A stretch of 64,000 nt of DNA from Hydrogenophaga borbori. GTDB taxonomy: Bacteria; Pseudomonadota; Gammaproteobacteria; Burkholderiales; Burkholderiaceae_C. The notes beneath the pieces were generated by a model, which made no database searches, was not told the origin of the DNA, and saw nothing but the letters and a program-made list of their open reading frames with translations. The DNA lies in the NCBI RefSeq assembly GCF_003417535.1, contig NZ_QVLS01000003.1, positions 248,001-312,000 on the forward strand. The letters run 5' to 3'. Position numbers and translations under genes: made by a program. This document shows positions 24,115-35,246 of the stretch, piece after piece (the stretch's first letter is position 1; each line of letters begins with the position of its first letter).

Positions 24115-27030
24115 ATGAAACGCATGCTGATCAACGCCACGCAGGCCGAAGAGCGCCGGCTGGCGATCGTGGACGGGCAGAAACTGCTCGACTACGAAAT
24201 CGAGATCGAGGGGCGCGAACAGCGCAAGGGCAACATCTACAAGGCCGTCGTCACGCGCGTCGAGCCCTCGCTGGAGGCCTGCTTCGTCGACTACGGCGAA
24301 GACCGCCACGGCTTCCTGCCGTTCAAGGAAATCGCCCGCCAGTTCTTCCAGGGCAACGTCTCGCCCTCGCAGGCGCGCATCCAGGACGTGATCAAGGAAG
24401 GCCAGGAGCTCATCGTCCAGGTCGAGAAAGAGGAGCGTGGCAACAAGGGCGCGGCCCTCACCACCTTCATCAGCCTGGCCGGCCGCTACGTGGTGCTGAT
24501 GCCCAACAACCCGCGCGGCGGTGGCGTCTCGCGCCGCATCGAGGGCGATGAGCGCGCCGAACTCAAGGCCGCGCTCGACCAGCTCGAGTACCCCAATGGC
24601 ATGAGCATCATCGCGCGCACGGCCGGCATCGGCCGCGACGCCGCCGAGCTGCAGTGGGACCTGAACTACCTGCTCAAGCTCTGGACCGCCATCGACGGCG
24701 CCGCCGGCGCCGGCAAGGGCGCCTTCCTGATCTACCAGGAATCGAGCCTGGTGATCCGCGCCATCCGCGACTACTTCAACAGCGACATCGGCGAGATCCT
24801 CATCGACACCGATGACATCTACGAGCAGGCGCACCAGTTCATGAGCCACGTGATGCCCGAGCACGGGCACCGCGTGAAGCGCTACCGCGACGACGCGCCG
24901 CTGTTCAGCCGCTTCCAGATCGAGCACCAGATCGAGACCGCCTACAGCCGCATCGTGCAGTTGCCCAGCGGCGGCGCCATCGTGATCGACCAGACCGAGG
25001 CCCTGGTGGCCGTGGACGTGAACTCGGCGCGCGCCATCAAGGGCGGTGACATCGAGGAAACCGCCACGCGCACCAACCTCGAAGCCGCCGATGAAGTGGC
25101 GCGCCAGGCCCGCCTGCGCGACCTCGGCGGCCTCATCGTCATCGACTTCATCGACATGGAGGAGAGCAAGAACCGGCGCGAGGTGGAAAACCGCCTGCGC
25201 GACGCGCTGCGCCAGGACCGCGCGCGCGTGCAGTTCGGCTCCATCAGCAAGTTCGGCCTGCTCGAAATGAGCCGCCAGCGCTTGAAGCCCATGCTCAGCG
25301 AAGGCGCTTCCATCCCCTGCCCGCGCTGCGGCGGCTCCGGCCACATCCGCGACACCGAGTCCTCGGCGCTGCAGATCCTGCGCGTCATCCAGGAAGAATC
25401 GCTCAAAGACAGCACGGCCGCCGTGCTTGTGCAAGTGCCGGTGGAGGTGGCGAGCTTCCTGCTCAACGAAAAGCGCACCGAGATCACCAAGATCGAACTC
25501 AAGCAGCGCATCAGCGTGCTGCTGGTGCCCAACAAGTCGCTCGACACGCCCAACTACAAGCTCGAGCGCCTCAAGCACGACGACCCGCGCCTGGACAACC
25601 TCGACTCCAGCTACAAGCTGGCCGAGGAAGTGGACGACGTGGCCAGCTTCACGCGCCGCAGCCAGGAACGCACCAACAAGCAGGAGCCGGTGATCAAGGG
25701 CGTGCTGCCCGACGCGCCGGCGCCCGTGGCCGTGCCCAAGCCGGCACCCGCCCCGGCGGCCCCGGTGGCCGTGGCCGCCCCCGTACCCGCTGCCGCGCCG
25801 GCCGAAAAGGGCTTCTTCGGCTGGCTCAAGGGCCTCTTCGGCGGCGCCCCCACCGCCACCCCCGCGCCCGCGCCGGCCGCCACCCCCGCCGCCAAGGACA
25901 CCGGCAGGGGCGATGGCCGCCGCGACGCTGGCCGTGACGGCGGCCGGGGCCGTGGCAACCGCGGTGGCCGCGGTGGCGAAGGCCGTGAGGGCCGCGACAA
26001 CCGCGAAGGCCGTGGCCAGCGCGACGGCCAGCCGCGCGAGGCGCAGGCGGCCGACGGCCAGCGCCCGAACGGTGGCCGCAACGGCGAGAACCGCCGGGGT
26101 GAGGGCCGCCAGGACAACCGCGGCGAAGGCCGCGCCGACAACCGCGAGGGCCGTGGCGAAGGCGCCCGCGGCCAGAACGAGCGCCGCGAGCGCCGGGGCG
26201 AGCGCCGCGACGCGCCTACCGCCGAGACCGCCGAACTGAACGCCACCGCCGTGCCGTCCACCGACACGGCCGACAACGCCGACGCGCAGAACCGCCGCGA
26301 GCCGCGCCGTGGCCGCGGGCGTGACGGCCGCGAGGGCCGCGAGGGCGAGCAGCAGCGCCGCCGCCCCGAGGGCCAGGACGTGCCGCGCGGTGGCGAGGAA
26401 GCCGCCGCCTCCGCAGAAGCCGTTGCCGCCAGCCCCGAGCAGGGCGACGACAACGCCCAGCGCGCGCCGCGCGAGCGCCGCACCCGCGACCGCTACGGCC
26501 GCGACCGCCGCGAACGCGGCCCGCGCGACGAAGCCGCCGCCGATGCGCCCGCCGAAGCCGGCGACACCGTGCCCATGGCCATGGAGGGCGAAGCCGCCGA
26601 GGACACGCCGCCGGTGCGCAGCTACTTCACCGTGCCCGCCGCCGCGCCCGTGGCCGCCCCGGTGAGCGCCCCCACCCCCGCGCCGGTGGCGCAGAGCGCC
26701 CCAAGCGCTGCCGCGCCGGTGGCTGCCGCGCCGGTCGCCGCCGCCCCCGCGCCGGTCCCGGCCGAGGCGCCGCGCGGCATGCCCAAGGTGCAGGCCTACC
26801 AACTCGGTGTGGACGAACTGCGCGCCGTGGCCGCCTCCAGCGGCCTGGAATGGGTCAACTCCGACGCCGAGAAGGTCGCCCAGGTGCAGGCCGCCATCGC
26901 CGCCGAGCCCGCGCCCATCCATGCGCCGCGCGAGCCCAAGCCGCCCGTGGTCGTGGACGAAGGCCCGCTGGTGCTGGTCGAGACCCGCAAGGACCTGCGC
27001 GACATGACGCTGCCCTTCGAGCAGCGCTGA
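24115..27030 (+). CDS. rne: Ribonuclease E
   Basis: A 971-aa endoribonuclease, the core of the RNA degradosome. The catalytic half has an S1 domain (about 35-115), the DNase I-like site ([13 protein letters not shown] and LIVIDFIDM, metal Asp residues) and the zinc link CPRCGGSGH (about 400-408). From about 540 on it is a disordered scaffold with a Pro/Ala stretch, the segment [11 protein letters not shown] (a likely membrane-targeting amphipathic helix), an Arg/Gly/Asp/Asn-rich tract (about 600-820) and a short conserved end. The upstream frame is open to 23947 but homology begins at ATG 24115, after GAAGGGAAA. Likely autoregulated by its leader. Confidence 0.97.
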   Translation: MKRMLINATQAEERRLAIVDGQKLLDYEIEIEGREQRKGNIYKAVVTRVEPSLEACFVDYGEDRHGFLPFKEIARQFFQGNVSPSQARIQDVIKEGQELIVQVEKEERGNKGAALTTFISLAGRYVVLMPNNPRGGGVSRRIEGDERAELKAALDQLEYPNGMSIIARTAGIGRDAAELQWDLNYLLKLWTAIDGAAGAGKGAFLIYQESSLVIRAIRDYFNSDIGEILIDTDDIYEQAHQFMSHVMPEHGHRVKRYRDDAPLFSRFQIEHQIETAYSRIVQLPSGGAIVIDQTEALVAVDVNSARAIKGGDIEETATRTNLEAADEVARQARLRDLGGLIVIDFIDMEESKNRREVENRLRDALRQDRARVQFGSISKFGLLEMSRQRLKPMLSEGASIPCPRCGGSGHIRDTESSALQILRVIQEESLKDSTAAVLVQVPVEVASFLLNEKRTEITKIELKQRISVLLVPNKSLDTPNYKLERLKHDDPRLDNLDSSYKLAEEVDDVASFTRRSQERTNKQEPVIKGVLPDAPAPVAVPKPAPAPAAPVAVAAPVPAAAPAEKGFFGWLKGLFGGAPTATPAPAPAATPAAKDTGRGDGRRDAGRDGGRGRGNRGGRGGEGREGRDNREGRGQRDGQPREAQAADGQRPNGGRNGENRRGEGRQDNRGEGRADNREGRGEGARGQNERRERRGERRDAPTAETAELNATAVPSTDTADNADAQNRREPRRGRGRDGREGREGEQQRRRPEGQDVPRGGEEAAASAEAVAASPEQGDDNAQRAPRERRTRDRYGRDRRERGPRDEAAADAPAEAGDTVPMAMEGEAAEDTPPVRSYFTVPAAAPVAAPVSAPTPAPVAQSAPSAAAPVAAAPVAAAPAPVPAEAPRGMPKVQAYQLGVDELRAVAASSGLEWVNSDAEKVAQVQAAIAAEPAPIHAPREPKPPVVVDEGPLVLVETRKDLRDMTLPFEQR

Positions 27031-27066
27031 CCGGCCGGCGCGGCGCCACCGGCGCCGCGTGGAAGG

Positions 27067-27112
27067 CCCAAAACACAAAGGCCAGCGGGAACGCTGGCCT
27101 TTGTGTTTTGGG
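27067..27112. terminator. Bidirectional terminator between rne and the heme operon
   Basis: A perfect 21-bp inverted repeat (27067-27087 with 27092-27112) with a GGAA tetraloop. A- and T-rich outer arms on both strands let it stop rne from one side and the hemCDXY transcript from the other. It lies 36 bp after the rne stop and 33 bp from the hemY stop. Confidence 0.88.
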
Positions 27113-27145
27113 GGACGCCCCCGGGCCCGCCCCACGGCGGCGGCT

Positions 27146-28474
27146 TCAGTCGATCTGCGCGGCCTGCCGCCAGGCCTCTTGCGCGGCCTCGGTGTCGCCA
27201 CGCTCCTCGGCCAGCCGCGCCAGCGAGCGCCAGGTGCGCCGGCGCAGCGTGGCGTCGCGCAGCCCACTGCGCGCCAGTCCCAGCAGTTGCGCGGCCTTGC
27301 CCCACAGCTGGCGGTGCAGGCAGGCCTGGCCCGCCAGGTACTGCAGGTGCGGGTTCTGCGGCCACTGGCGCTGCAGCAGCTCCAGGCGCGCCAGGCCGGC
27401 GGCGTCGAGTTGCGCCAGGTCCGGCTCCAGCGCGAGCGCGAGGCGGGCCTGGTGGCGTTCGTCGAGTGCGCCGAAATCCTCCCACAGGGGCGCCAGCCAG
27501 CCCCGCACGCGCGTGGCGACGTCCTCGCCGCGCATGTCCTCGCGGCTCTCGTCGGCGCCCTCGTTCTCCTCCCGCCGCGACAGCGCGTGCGCGCGGTCGG
27601 CCGCGGCCAGCGCCAGCTCGGGCATGGCGCGCTCGGCGGCATCCAGGCCATCCCACACCCGCTGCAGCTGGGTCAGGTCGTGCGCGCCGCGCAGCGCGTC
27701 CAGCGCCAGGCCCAGCAGCAGGCTGCGCGCGGCCTCGGGCGAGAAGGCGCGGTGCTTGGCCAGCAGGCGGGCGGTTTCCAGCGCCTCGCCAGTGGCATCG
27801 CCCAGGCGCGCCACGCGCAGCTTCAGGCGCAGGGCCTGCACGCGGCGCTGCGCACCCTGCGGCAGCTCGGCCAGGCGCGCGCGCGCGGCGCTGGCGTCGC
27901 GGTCTTCCACCGCCCAGCGGGTGGCGCGCAGCAAGGCGCCCTCCAGCACCTCGGGGGAGTGGCGCGCCATGGCGGGGTTCAGCGCGGACTGCAGGTGCTC
28001 GTCGCGCTGCGCGCGGTTCTGCAGCGAATGCGCGCTCTCGGCCGCCAGCAGGTGGGCCAGGGCGCGCAGCTGCTCCCGGCGCGGCCAGTCGGCGCTGGTG
28101 CTGCCGCCGAGGTGGTCGAGCGCGTTCTGCGCCGCCGACTGCGCGCGCACGAAGCGCCCCGCCAGCTGGTTGGACAGCGCGTCCAGCACCCAGCCCACCA
28201 CCGCGCGTTCCATCTGTTGGCTGCGCCAGCGCCGCGCCTGCAGCGGCAGCTCGCGCAGCAGGGCCAGCGCGCGCAGCGCGGCGTACAGCAGTACGAAGCC
28301 CCCCACGAGCACGAACAGCACGAGGTTGAAGGACACGTCGAAGCGCCAGGGCGGCCAGAACAGCGTGACGGTGCCGCGGTTGTCGCCCATCAGCATGGCC
28401 AGGGCCACGGCCAGGGCCGCCAGGCCGAGCAGCCAGAACACACTGCGCATGGCGCCCCGCTGCCGCGCCCGCAT
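27146..28474 (-). CDS. hemY: HemY N-terminal domain TPR membrane protein
   Basis: A 442-aa inner-membrane protein of the heme operon (not protoporphyrinogen oxidase). Two hydrophobic segments near the N-terminus (about residues 10-30 and 45-70) flank RGTVTLFWPPWRFDVSFN, and the rest is alpha-helical with TPR-like repeats facing the periplasm or cytosol. The function is not settled; it is linked to heme or tetrapyrrole handling. The ATG at 28474 overlaps the hemX stop (TGATG), so coupling is likely; ATG at 28450 is the alternative and gives MRSVFW, the usual family start. Confidence 0.88.
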   Translation of the reverse strand: MRARQRGAMRSVFWLLGLAALAVALAMLMGDNRGTVTLFWPPWRFDVSFNLVLFVLVGGFVLLYAALRALALLRELPLQARRWRSQQMERAVVGWVLDALSNQLAGRFVRAQSAAQNALDHLGGSTSADWPRREQLRALAHLLAAESAHSLQNRAQRDEHLQSALNPAMARHSPEVLEGALLRATRWAVEDRDASAARARLAELPQGAQRRVQALRLKLRVARLGDATGEALETARLLAKHRAFSPEAARSLLLGLALDALRGAHDLTQLQRVWDGLDAAERAMPELALAAADRAHALSRREENEGADESREDMRGEDVATRVRGWLAPLWEDFGALDERHQARLALALEPDLAQLDAAGLARLELLQRQWPQNPHLQYLAGQACLHRQLWGKAAQLLGLARSGLRDATLRRRTWRSLARLAEERGDTEAAQEAWRQAAQID

Positions 28475-29631
28475 CAGCGGCCTCCGGCGGCCGCGGCCAG
28501 CGCCGCGAGCGTGTCGTCGGGGCGCGGCAGGTCCTGCGCCACCAGGTCGCGGCGCAGGCGGCCCAGGCCGCCGAGCGCGCTGGCCACGGCCGGCGCGCTG
28601 GTGTCGAAGTAGTGCTGCAGCAGGCCTTCGACGGCCACCACGTCGGCGCGCGCGGCGCTCATCTGGCGCGCCAGCAGGGCCAGGCGCGCATTGAGCAGCT
28701 TGAGCTTGATGTTCTCGCGCAGGAAGAAGGCCTGCTCGGGTGCGAGCAGCGCGGCCTCGGGGTGGTCGATGCGGCTCACGTGCACGAGGTCGCGCGAGCC
28801 TTGCACGACCTGCCCGAAGGCCTCGCGCCACCAGCGGTTCCAGCGCTCGGCGAAGCGCTGCCAGGGCGAGGCGTCGGCGGCTGGGTCCGCGTCGGCGGCG
28901 GGGGCGTCGGGTGCCGCGGCGGGCGCGCCCGCCTCCGGCGCGGGCCGGCGCGGCTTGCGCGGCGCGGCGCGCTCCACGCCCACGGCGTTGAGCGTCGGCC
29001 AGCCGTCGACCTGGCGCACCAGTTCATCGATCTGCAAGGCCAGGTTGGGAATGTCGGCGAGCGCGGCGGCGCGGATGCGGTCGACGTCGCGCGCGATGGC
29101 GCGCTGCACCGGGTTCAGGCGCGGCTGAGCGGCGCGCTGGATGCGCTGGTCGGCCGCCTGCAGGGCGGACACCATCGGCTGCGCGCTGCCGGTGAGCTGG
29201 GCCTGCTGCAGCGCCAGGCGCAGCGAGGCTTCGAGGTCCTGGATGAGGTTGTCGTCGCGCGAGCGCGACAGCGAAAGCATCAGCTCCTCAAGCTGGCTGC
29301 GCTGCAGGCTGACCTCCGACAGGCGCACCTCGGCCACGCCCAGGCGCGCCTGCAGCTCCTGCACCTGTGCCTCGGCCTGCGAAGCGACGGTGCGGGCCTC
29401 CACCACCTGCAGCTCGGCGTCGTGCGCGCGCCGCGCGAGCTCGGCCTGTGTGAGGTTGAGGCGCTGCCACATCATGCCGGCCATGACCAGCGCGGCGGCG
29501 GCCACCAGCAGCGCCAGCAGGGTCAGGCCCACGCCCGCACGCCGCGGCGCGTCGGGCGCAGGACTGGTGGGGGAAGGGGCGCTGGGCGCGGGGGCCGCCA
29601 CGGGCGCGGGATCGTTGTCGGGTGCGTTCAT
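28474..29631 (-). CDS. hemX: HemX, uroporphyrinogen-III C-methyltransferase-like membrane protein
   Basis: A 385-aa protein with a Pro/Ala-rich N-terminal tail, one transmembrane helix (about 33-55: VGLTLLALLVAAAALVMAGM) and a long coiled coil (about 60-140) ahead of the HemX domain. Although named after a methyltransferase, no SAM site is visible, and the role may be to scaffold heme synthesis. The start overlaps the hemD stop by four bases (ATGA) and the stop overlaps hemY, so the four heme genes form one tight operon. Confidence 0.9.
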   Translation of the reverse strand: MNAPDNDPAPVAAPAPSAPSPTSPAPDAPRRAGVGLTLLALLVAAAALVMAGMMWQRLNLTQAELARRAHDAELQVVEARTVASQAEAQVQELQARLGVAEVRLSEVSLQRSQLEELMLSLSRSRDDNLIQDLEASLRLALQQAQLTGSAQPMVSALQAADQRIQRAAQPRLNPVQRAIARDVDRIRAAALADIPNLALQIDELVRQVDGWPTLNAVGVERAAPRKPRRPAPEAGAPAAAPDAPAADADPAADASPWQRFAERWNRWWREAFGQVVQGSRDLVHVSRIDHPEAALLAPEQAFFLRENIKLKLLNARLALLARQMSAARADVVAVEGLLQHYFDTSAPAVASALGGLGRLRRDLVAQDLPRPDDTLAALAAAAGGR

Positions 29632-30455
29632 GGCGAGGCAGATGCCCAGGATTCTAGGCCGCGCCCCACGTCGGCCAATGTAGGACGGCACCGGATCACC
29701 CGGGTGAAACCCAGGGCCAGCGCCGCCTCGGCGATGCGCGGGTGCGTGGCCAGGGCGACCGCGCGCGCGCCGGCGGGCCAGTGGCCCTGCAGGGCCTGCA
29801 CCGCCTCGCTGCTGCTGAACAGCCACACGGTGGCGGGGCCGCTGGCGGCGCGCAGGCGCTCGCGATCGGCCTCGCCGGGCGGCCGGCGCTCGCGCCGGTA
29901 GGCCACGCAGGCCTCGACCTCGGCACCGGCCGCGCGGCACTGTTCGATGAGCCAGTCGCGGCCCTGGCCCGACGGGTCGCCCTCGGCGGCGCCGCTGGTG
30001 CCGCGCACCACCAGCACGCGCCGGCCCGGCGCGAGTTGGGTGCGCACCACCGGCCACAGGTGCTCGGAGTCAAACTGCTCGGCCGCCGGCGGGGGCGTGT
30101 CGATGCGGTCCTCGCCCACGCCGAGCGGCCACAGCGCCTGCGCCAGCGCGCGCGCGGTGCCGGGGCCAGGCGCCCAGAAGCGCGTGTGTGCGTTCGGCGG
30201 CGCCACGGGCTCGGCGAAGAAGCGCTGCGCGGCGGCGCTGCTGACGAACATCAGCGCGTCCTGCTTCGGCCAGGCCGCGCGCCAGGTGCGCAAGCGCTCC
30301 AGCGCCGGGCCTTCGGGCGGCTCGGCAATTCGCAGCAGCGGCCAGGCCTCGGCGGGCCAGCCGCGCTCGCGCAGCGAAGCCACCCAGCGCCCGGCCTCGG
30401 GCTCGGGACGCGTGACGATCACCCGTTCGATGGCGTGCGCGGCAGCGGCGGCCAA
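29628..30455 (-). CDS. hemD: Uroporphyrinogen-III synthase
   Basis: A 275-aa enzyme that closes and inverts ring D of hydroxymethylbilane to form uroporphyrinogen III. The family is weakly conserved; the visible signs are VIVTRPEPEAGRW at the N-terminus, MFVSSAAAQRFF, and VWLFSSSEAVQAL in the second domain. Four bases separate the hemC stop from the TTG start at 30455; a GTG at 30424 is a possible alternative. Position between hemC and hemX supports the call. Overlaps hemX by ATGA. Confidence 0.93.
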   Translation of the reverse strand: MAAAAAHAIERVIVTRPEPEAGRWVASLRERGWPAEAWPLLRIAEPPEGPALERLRTWRAAWPKQDALMFVSSAAAQRFFAEPVAPPNAHTRFWAPGPGTARALAQALWPLGVGEDRIDTPPPAAEQFDSEHLWPVVRTQLAPGRRVLVVRGTSGAAEGDPSGQGRDWLIEQCRAAGAEVEACVAYRRERRPPGEADRERLRAASGPATVWLFSSSEAVQALQGHWPAGARAVALATHPRIAEAALALGFTRVIRCRPTLADVGRGLESWASASP

Positions 30456-30459
30456 GGCC

Positions 30460-31404
30460 TCAGGCCTCCCCGTGCGGGGCGTGCGCGCCGGCAGCGCGCA
30501 AGGCGGCGGCGACGCGCGCGCCCAGGGCCTCGGCCTCGTCCAGGCTGGCCACCGAGGCGGTGTCCTCGGCGCGCACCAGCGTGGCGGCGCCCTCGGGTTC
30601 GCCCCAGGCGGTGCGCAGCCACAGGCGCTCGCCCACCCATTCGGCGTGCGCGGCCAGCGGCATGGAGCAGCTGCCGCCCATGGCGCGCGAGACGGCGCGC
30701 TCGGCCGCCACGCGCAGCCAGGTGGCCTGGTGCGCCAACGGTCGCAGCGCTTCGATCAGGTCGGCGCGGTCGGCGCGCACCTCGATGCCGAGAGCGCCCT
30801 GCCCCGCCGCCGGCAGCGATTGCGTGGGTTCGAAGACGGCGCGGATGCGATCGCCCAGGCCCAGGCGCTTGAGCCCGGCGGCGGCGAGCACGATGCCTTG
30901 GTACTGGCCCTCATCGAGCTTGCGCAGGCGCGTGTCGAGGTTGCCGCGCAGGGGCTCGATGCGCACGTCGGCGCGGCCCAGCGTGGCCAGCGCCTCGCGC
31001 AGCAGAACGACGCGGCGCAGGCTGGAGGTGCCCACCACCGCGCCCTGGGGCAGATCGGCCAGGCCCGCCGCGTGCGGCGACACCCAGGCGTCGCGCGGGT
31101 CCTCGCGCTCCATCACGCAGGCCAGCGCGAAGCCCTCGGGCAGCTCCATGGGCACGTCCTTGAGCGAGTGCACGGCGATGTCGGCGCGGCCGTCGGCGAG
31201 CGCGTGCTCCAGCTCTTTCACGAACAGGCCCTTGCCGCCCACCTTGGACAGCGTGCGGTCGAGGATCTGATCGCCCAGGGTGGTCATGCCCAGCAGCGTG
31301 ACCGCGTGGCCGCGCGCTTCGAGCAGGGACTGCACGTGCCGGGCCTGCCACAGGGCGAGGCGGCTTTCGCGCGTGGCGATGGTGATGGCCGGGGGCGAAG
31401 ACAT
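30460..31404 (-). CDS. hemC: Hydroxymethylbilane synthase (porphobilinogen deaminase)
   Basis: A 314-aa cytosolic enzyme that condenses four porphobilinogen units. Cys246 in GGSCSMPL holds the dipyrromethane cofactor (Cys242 in E. coli). [12 protein letters not shown] includes the catalytic Asp, and GTSSLRRV and RGNLDTRL are the Arg-rich substrate contacts. ATG at 31404 gives [19 protein letters not shown]. It is the first gene of hemC-hemD-hemX-hemY and is divergent from ppc with 149 bp between starts, a layout common in proteobacteria. Confidence 0.97.
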   Translation of the reverse strand: MSSPPAITIATRESRLALWQARHVQSLLEARGHAVTLLGMTTLGDQILDRTLSKVGGKGLFVKELEHALADGRADIAVHSLKDVPMELPEGFALACVMEREDPRDAWVSPHAAGLADLPQGAVVGTSSLRRVVLLREALATLGRADVRIEPLRGNLDTRLRKLDEGQYQGIVLAAAGLKRLGLGDRIRAVFEPTQSLPAAGQGALGIEVRADRADLIEALRPLAHQATWLRVAAERAVSRAMGGSCSMPLAAHAEWVGERLWLRTAWGEPEGAATLVRAEDTASVASLDEAEALGARVAAALRAAGAHAPHGEA

Positions 31405-31553
31405 GGGCAAACTCGAAGGACTGACACCCGGCTGACGGAGCGCGGAACACGGGGGAATTCGGTACCCGTTTCGGAACCGGAACAGGGCGCGGGCGATGCT
31501 AGCATGCCCCCTCCCCCACCTTTGGTAAGCCTTCCGTCAAGGCCCCTCCCGCC

Positions 31554-34340
31554 ATGAGCCGATCCACCGCGGGCGCCGCCCGACGCGACAAGGACCAACC
31601 CCTGATCCTCGACATCCGCCTGCTCGGCCGCATCCTGGGCGACGTGATCCGCGAGCAGGAGGGCAAGGACGCCTTCGAACTCATCGAGCGCATCCGCCAG
31701 CTCTCGGTGGCTTTCCGCCGCGACGACGACCGCTCGGCCGACAAGGCGCTGAAGAAGCTGCTCAAGTCGCTCAGCGCCGACCAGACGGTGAGCGTGATCC
31801 GCGCCTTCACCTACTTCAGCCACCTCGCCAACCTGGCCGAGGACCGCCACCACATCCGCCGCCGCACCGTGCACGAACGCGCGGGCGAACGCTCGCAGAC
31901 CGGCAGCCTGGCGTTCGCGCTGGGGCGCCTGCGCGAGGCCGGCGTCGCGCCCGCCCAGGTGGCGCGCACGCTGGCCGGCGCCCACCTCTCACCGGTGCTC
32001 ACCGCCCACCCCACCGAGGTGCAGCGCAAGAGCATCCTGGACGCCGAGCGCGCCATCGCGCGGCTGCTGGCGGCGCGCGACGAGGCCACGCCGCGCGAGC
32101 AGGCGGTCATCGACGCGCAACTGCGCGCGCGCGTCACCCAGCTCTGGCAGACGCGGCTGCTGCGCTTCACCAAGCTCAGCGTGGCCGACGAAATCGAGAA
32201 CGCGCTCAGCTACTACGAGAGCACCTTCCTGCCCGAGATCCCGCGCCTGTATGCCGAACTGGAGGCCGGCCTGGGCCGACCCGTGGCGCCCTTCCTGCGC
32301 ATGGGCCAGTGGATCGGCGGCGACCGCGACGGCAACCCCAACGTCACCGCCGACACGCTGGAGCTGGCGCTGCGGCGCCAGGCGGAGGTGGCCCTGCGCC
32401 ACCACCTCACCCAGGTGCACCTGCTGGGCGGCGAGCTGTCCATGTCCGGCATGCTGGTGGGCGCCAGCGAGGCCATGCAGGCCCTGGCCGCGCGCTCGCC
32501 CGACACCAACGCGCACCGCCAGGACGAGCCCTACCGCCGCGCGCTCACCGGCATCTACGCGCGGCTGGCGGCCACGCTCACCGCGCTCACCGGCGGCGAG
32601 GCCGCGCGCCACGCCGTGGCGCCGCAGGACCCGTACGCCAGCGCGGCCGGCTTCCTGGCCGACCTGCGCACCATCGAGGCCTCGCTGCGCGCCCACCACG
32701 GCGAAGCCCTGGTGGACATGCGCCTGAGCGGCCTGATCCGCGCGGTGGAGGTGTTCGGCTTTCACCTCGCCACCATCGACCTGCGGCAAAGCTCCGACCA
32801 GCACGAGCTCGCCGTGGCCGAGCTGCTGGCCGCCGCGCGCCTGGCGCCCGGCTACGGCGCGCTCGACGAAGCCGCCAAGCGCGCCGTGCTGCTGCGCGCG
32901 CTCGACGACGTGCGCCCGCTGCGCGTGCCCGGCACCGCCTACAGCGAGCACACGCGCAGCGAACTCGCCATCTTCGAGGCGGCGCGGCGCGGCCGCGAGC
33001 GCTTCGGCCCGCAGGCCATCCGCCACGCCATCATCAGCCACACCGAAACCGTGAGCGACCTGCTCGAAGTGCTGGTGCTGCAGAAAGAGGCCGGGCTGCT
33101 GCACGGCACGCTGAACGACGGCGCGCTGGCGGACCTGATCGTGGTGCCGCTGTTCGAAACGATCGAAGACCTGCGCAACGCCGCGCCCATCCTGCGCGAC
33201 TACTACGCCCTGCCCGGCGTGCGGGCCATGGTGCAGCGTGGCGCGGCCGACGGCTACGGCGAGCAGGACGTGATGCTGGGCTACTCGGACAGCAACAAGG
33301 ACGGCGGCATCTTCACCAGCAACTGGTCGCTCTACCAGGCCGAGACGGCCCTGGTGGCGCTGTTCGACGAGCTCAATGCGGGAAAGAAGAAGCCCATCAA
33401 CCTGCGGATGTTCCATGGCCGCGGCGGCACCGTGGGACGCGGCGGCGGGCCGAGCTACCAGGCCATCCTGGCGCAGCCACCGGGCACCGTGCGCGGCCAG
33501 ATCCGCCTGACCGAACAGGGCGAGGTGATCGGCGCCAAGTACGCCAACCCCGAGATCGGCCGGCGCAACCTGGAAACCCTGGTGGCTGCCACGCTGGAGG
33601 CCACGCTGCTGCAACCCACGCGCGACGCCTCGCCCGCGTTCCTGAAAGCGGCCGAGGCGCTGTCGCAAGCCAGCATGTCGGCCTACCGCGCGCTGGTCTA
33701 CGAGACGCCGCGCTTCGCCGACTACTTCTTCAGCGCCACGCCGATCCGCGAGATCGCCGAGCTCAACATCGGCTCGCGCCCCGCCAGCCGCAAGGCCACG
33801 GGCCGCATCGAGGACCTGCGCGCCATTCCCTGGGGCTTCAGCTGGGGCCAGTGCCGGCTCACGCTGCCGGGCTGGTACGGCTTCGGCTCGGCGGTGCAGG
33901 CCTTCGTCGCCGCGGACCCGAAGAACGCCGCGCTGCTCAAGCGCATGCACCGCGACTGGCCTTTCTTCAACACCCTGCTGTCCAACATGGACATGGTGCT
34001 GGCCAAGAGCGACCTGGCGCTCGCCTCGCTGTATGCCGAGCTGGTGGAGGACAAGGCCCTGCGGCGGCGCGTGTTCATGGCCATCGAGGCCGAGTGGCAG
34101 CGCACGGCACAGGCGCTGGCGCTCATCACCGGCGAGCGCGAGCGCCTCGCGGGCAACGTCGCGCTGCGCCGCTCCATCGAGCACCGCTTCCCCTACATCG
34201 ACCCGCTGCACCACTTGCAGGTCGAGCTGATCCGCCGGCACCGGGCCGGCACGCTGAATGCCGACGACGAGGGCCGGGCCAAGCGCGGCATCCACATCGC
34301 CATCAACGGCATCGCGGCGGGACTGCGCAACACCGGCTGA
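31554..34340 (+). CDS. ppc: Phosphoenolpyruvate carboxylase
   Basis: A 928-aa enzyme, the usual bacterial length, that makes oxaloacetate from PEP and bicarbonate. The catalytic His is in [12 protein letters not shown] (about residue 153), the glycine loop is [13 protein letters not shown], the second active-site block is [12 protein letters not shown] and [14 protein letters not shown], and the C-terminus ends GLRNTG, the invariant allosteric end. Divergent from hemC. A strong call with no odd features. Confidence 0.98.
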   Translation: MSRSTAGAARRDKDQPLILDIRLLGRILGDVIREQEGKDAFELIERIRQLSVAFRRDDDRSADKALKKLLKSLSADQTVSVIRAFTYFSHLANLAEDRHHIRRRTVHERAGERSQTGSLAFALGRLREAGVAPAQVARTLAGAHLSPVLTAHPTEVQRKSILDAERAIARLLAARDEATPREQAVIDAQLRARVTQLWQTRLLRFTKLSVADEIENALSYYESTFLPEIPRLYAELEAGLGRPVAPFLRMGQWIGGDRDGNPNVTADTLELALRRQAEVALRHHLTQVHLLGGELSMSGMLVGASEAMQALAARSPDTNAHRQDEPYRRALTGIYARLAATLTALTGGEAARHAVAPQDPYASAAGFLADLRTIEASLRAHHGEALVDMRLSGLIRAVEVFGFHLATIDLRQSSDQHELAVAELLAAARLAPGYGALDEAAKRAVLLRALDDVRPLRVPGTAYSEHTRSELAIFEAARRGRERFGPQAIRHAIISHTETVSDLLEVLVLQKEAGLLHGTLNDGALADLIVVPLFETIEDLRNAAPILRDYYALPGVRAMVQRGAADGYGEQDVMLGYSDSNKDGGIFTSNWSLYQAETALVALFDELNAGKKKPINLRMFHGRGGTVGRGGGPSYQAILAQPPGTVRGQIRLTEQGEVIGAKYANPEIGRRNLETLVAATLEATLLQPTRDASPAFLKAAEALSQASMSAYRALVYETPRFADYFFSATPIREIAELNIGSRPASRKATGRIEDLRAIPWGFSWGQCRLTLPGWYGFGSAVQAFVAADPKNAALLKRMHRDWPFFNTLLSNMDMVLAKSDLALASLYAELVEDKALRRRVFMAIEAEWQRTAQALALITGERERLAGNVALRRSIEHRFPYIDPLHHLQVELIRRHRAGTLNADDEGRAKRGIHIAINGIAAGLRNTG

Positions 34341-34382
34341 GCCGACCCCGGTGACAGCGCGGCCAATACCCCCACTTTTACA

Positions 34383-35246
34383 ATGTCAAGCGTGAACCCC
34401 CTGCTCAACGCCGACCTGCACTGCCATTCCACCGTCTCGGATGGCACGCTGGCGCCCGAGGCCCTGGCCGCACGCGCCAAGGCCAATGGGGTCGAGCTCT
34501 GGGCCCTCACCGACCACGACGAACTCGGCGGCCAGCAGCGCGCCCTGGCCGCCGCCCGCGCCCAGGGCCTGCCCTACCTCACCGGCGTGGAAATCTCCGT
34601 CACCTTCGCCGGCATCACCGTGCACATCGTCGGCCTGGGCATGGACCCGGACGACCAGGCCCTGCTCGACGGCCTGCGCGCCACGCGCGGCGGGCGCGAG
34701 CAGCGGGCCCGCGAAATGGCCGATGGGCTGGCCCAGGTCGGCATCCCGGACGCCTTCGATGGCGCGCTGCGCTACGTCGGCAACCCGGACCTGATCTCGC
34801 GCTCGCACTTCGCGCGCCACCTGGTGGACACCGGCGTCTGCAAGGACATCCCCGAGGTCTTCCGCCGCTACCTCAGCGAGGGCAAGCCCGGCTTCGTGCC
34901 GCACCGCTGGGCCGCGCTGGGCGACGCCGTGGGCTGGATCACCGGCGCCGGCGGCATCGCCATCGTCGCCCACCCGGGCCGCTACAAGTTCACCCCCACC
35001 GAGGAATACGCCCTGTTCACCGAGTTCAAGCAGCACGGGGGCCGGGCGGTGGAGGTGGTCACCGGCGCCCACAGCCAGGCCGAGTACGCCAAGTACGCCG
35101 GCTTCTGCGCCGAGTTCGGCCTGGCCGCCTCGCGCGGCAGCGACTTCCACAGTCCCGACGAGAGCCACACCGACCTCGGGCAGCTGCCGGACCTACCCGG
35201 CAGCGTGACCCCCGTGTGGACCCTGCTGGAAGAGCGGGTGCGTTGA
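34383..35246 (+). CDS. PHP-domain phosphoesterase (RNase AM / YciV type)
   Basis: A 287-aa metal-dependent phosphatase. Motifs in order: DLHCHSTVSDG, LTDHDELGG, HIVGLGMD, IVAHPGRYKF and GSDFHSPDES, a complete PHP trinuclear metal site. Relatives (E. coli RNase AM/TrpH) hydrolyse 3',5'-bisphosphonucleotides and trim the 5' ends of RNA. It precedes a DMT transporter gene with a TGATG overlap, and it sits in the usual Burkholderiales order before yciO, M50 protease and trpS. Confidence 0.93.
   Translation: MSSVNPLLNADLHCHSTVSDGTLAPEALAARAKANGVELWALTDHDELGGQQRALAAARAQGLPYLTGVEISVTFAGITVHIVGLGMDPDDQALLDGLRATRGGREQRAREMADGLAQVGIPDAFDGALRYVGNPDLISRSHFARHLVDTGVCKDIPEVFRRYLSEGKPGFVPHRWAALGDAVGWITGAGGIAIVAHPGRYKFTPTEEYALFTEFKQHGGRAVEVVTGAHSQAEYAKYAGFCAEFGLAASRGSDFHSPDESHTDLGQLPDLPGSVTPVWTLLEERVR

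Noticed and set aside
25900-26560. Repeated Arg-Gly-Asp-Asn coding pattern, considered as a tandem DNA repeat or CRISPR-like array
   Set aside because: Units vary in length and sequence and are in frame with rne. It is a low-complexity protein region.
24022-27651. Open frame of 1209 codons antisense to rne
   Set aside because: Lies fully across rne, which has complete catalytic motifs. The frame is open only because of codon bias.
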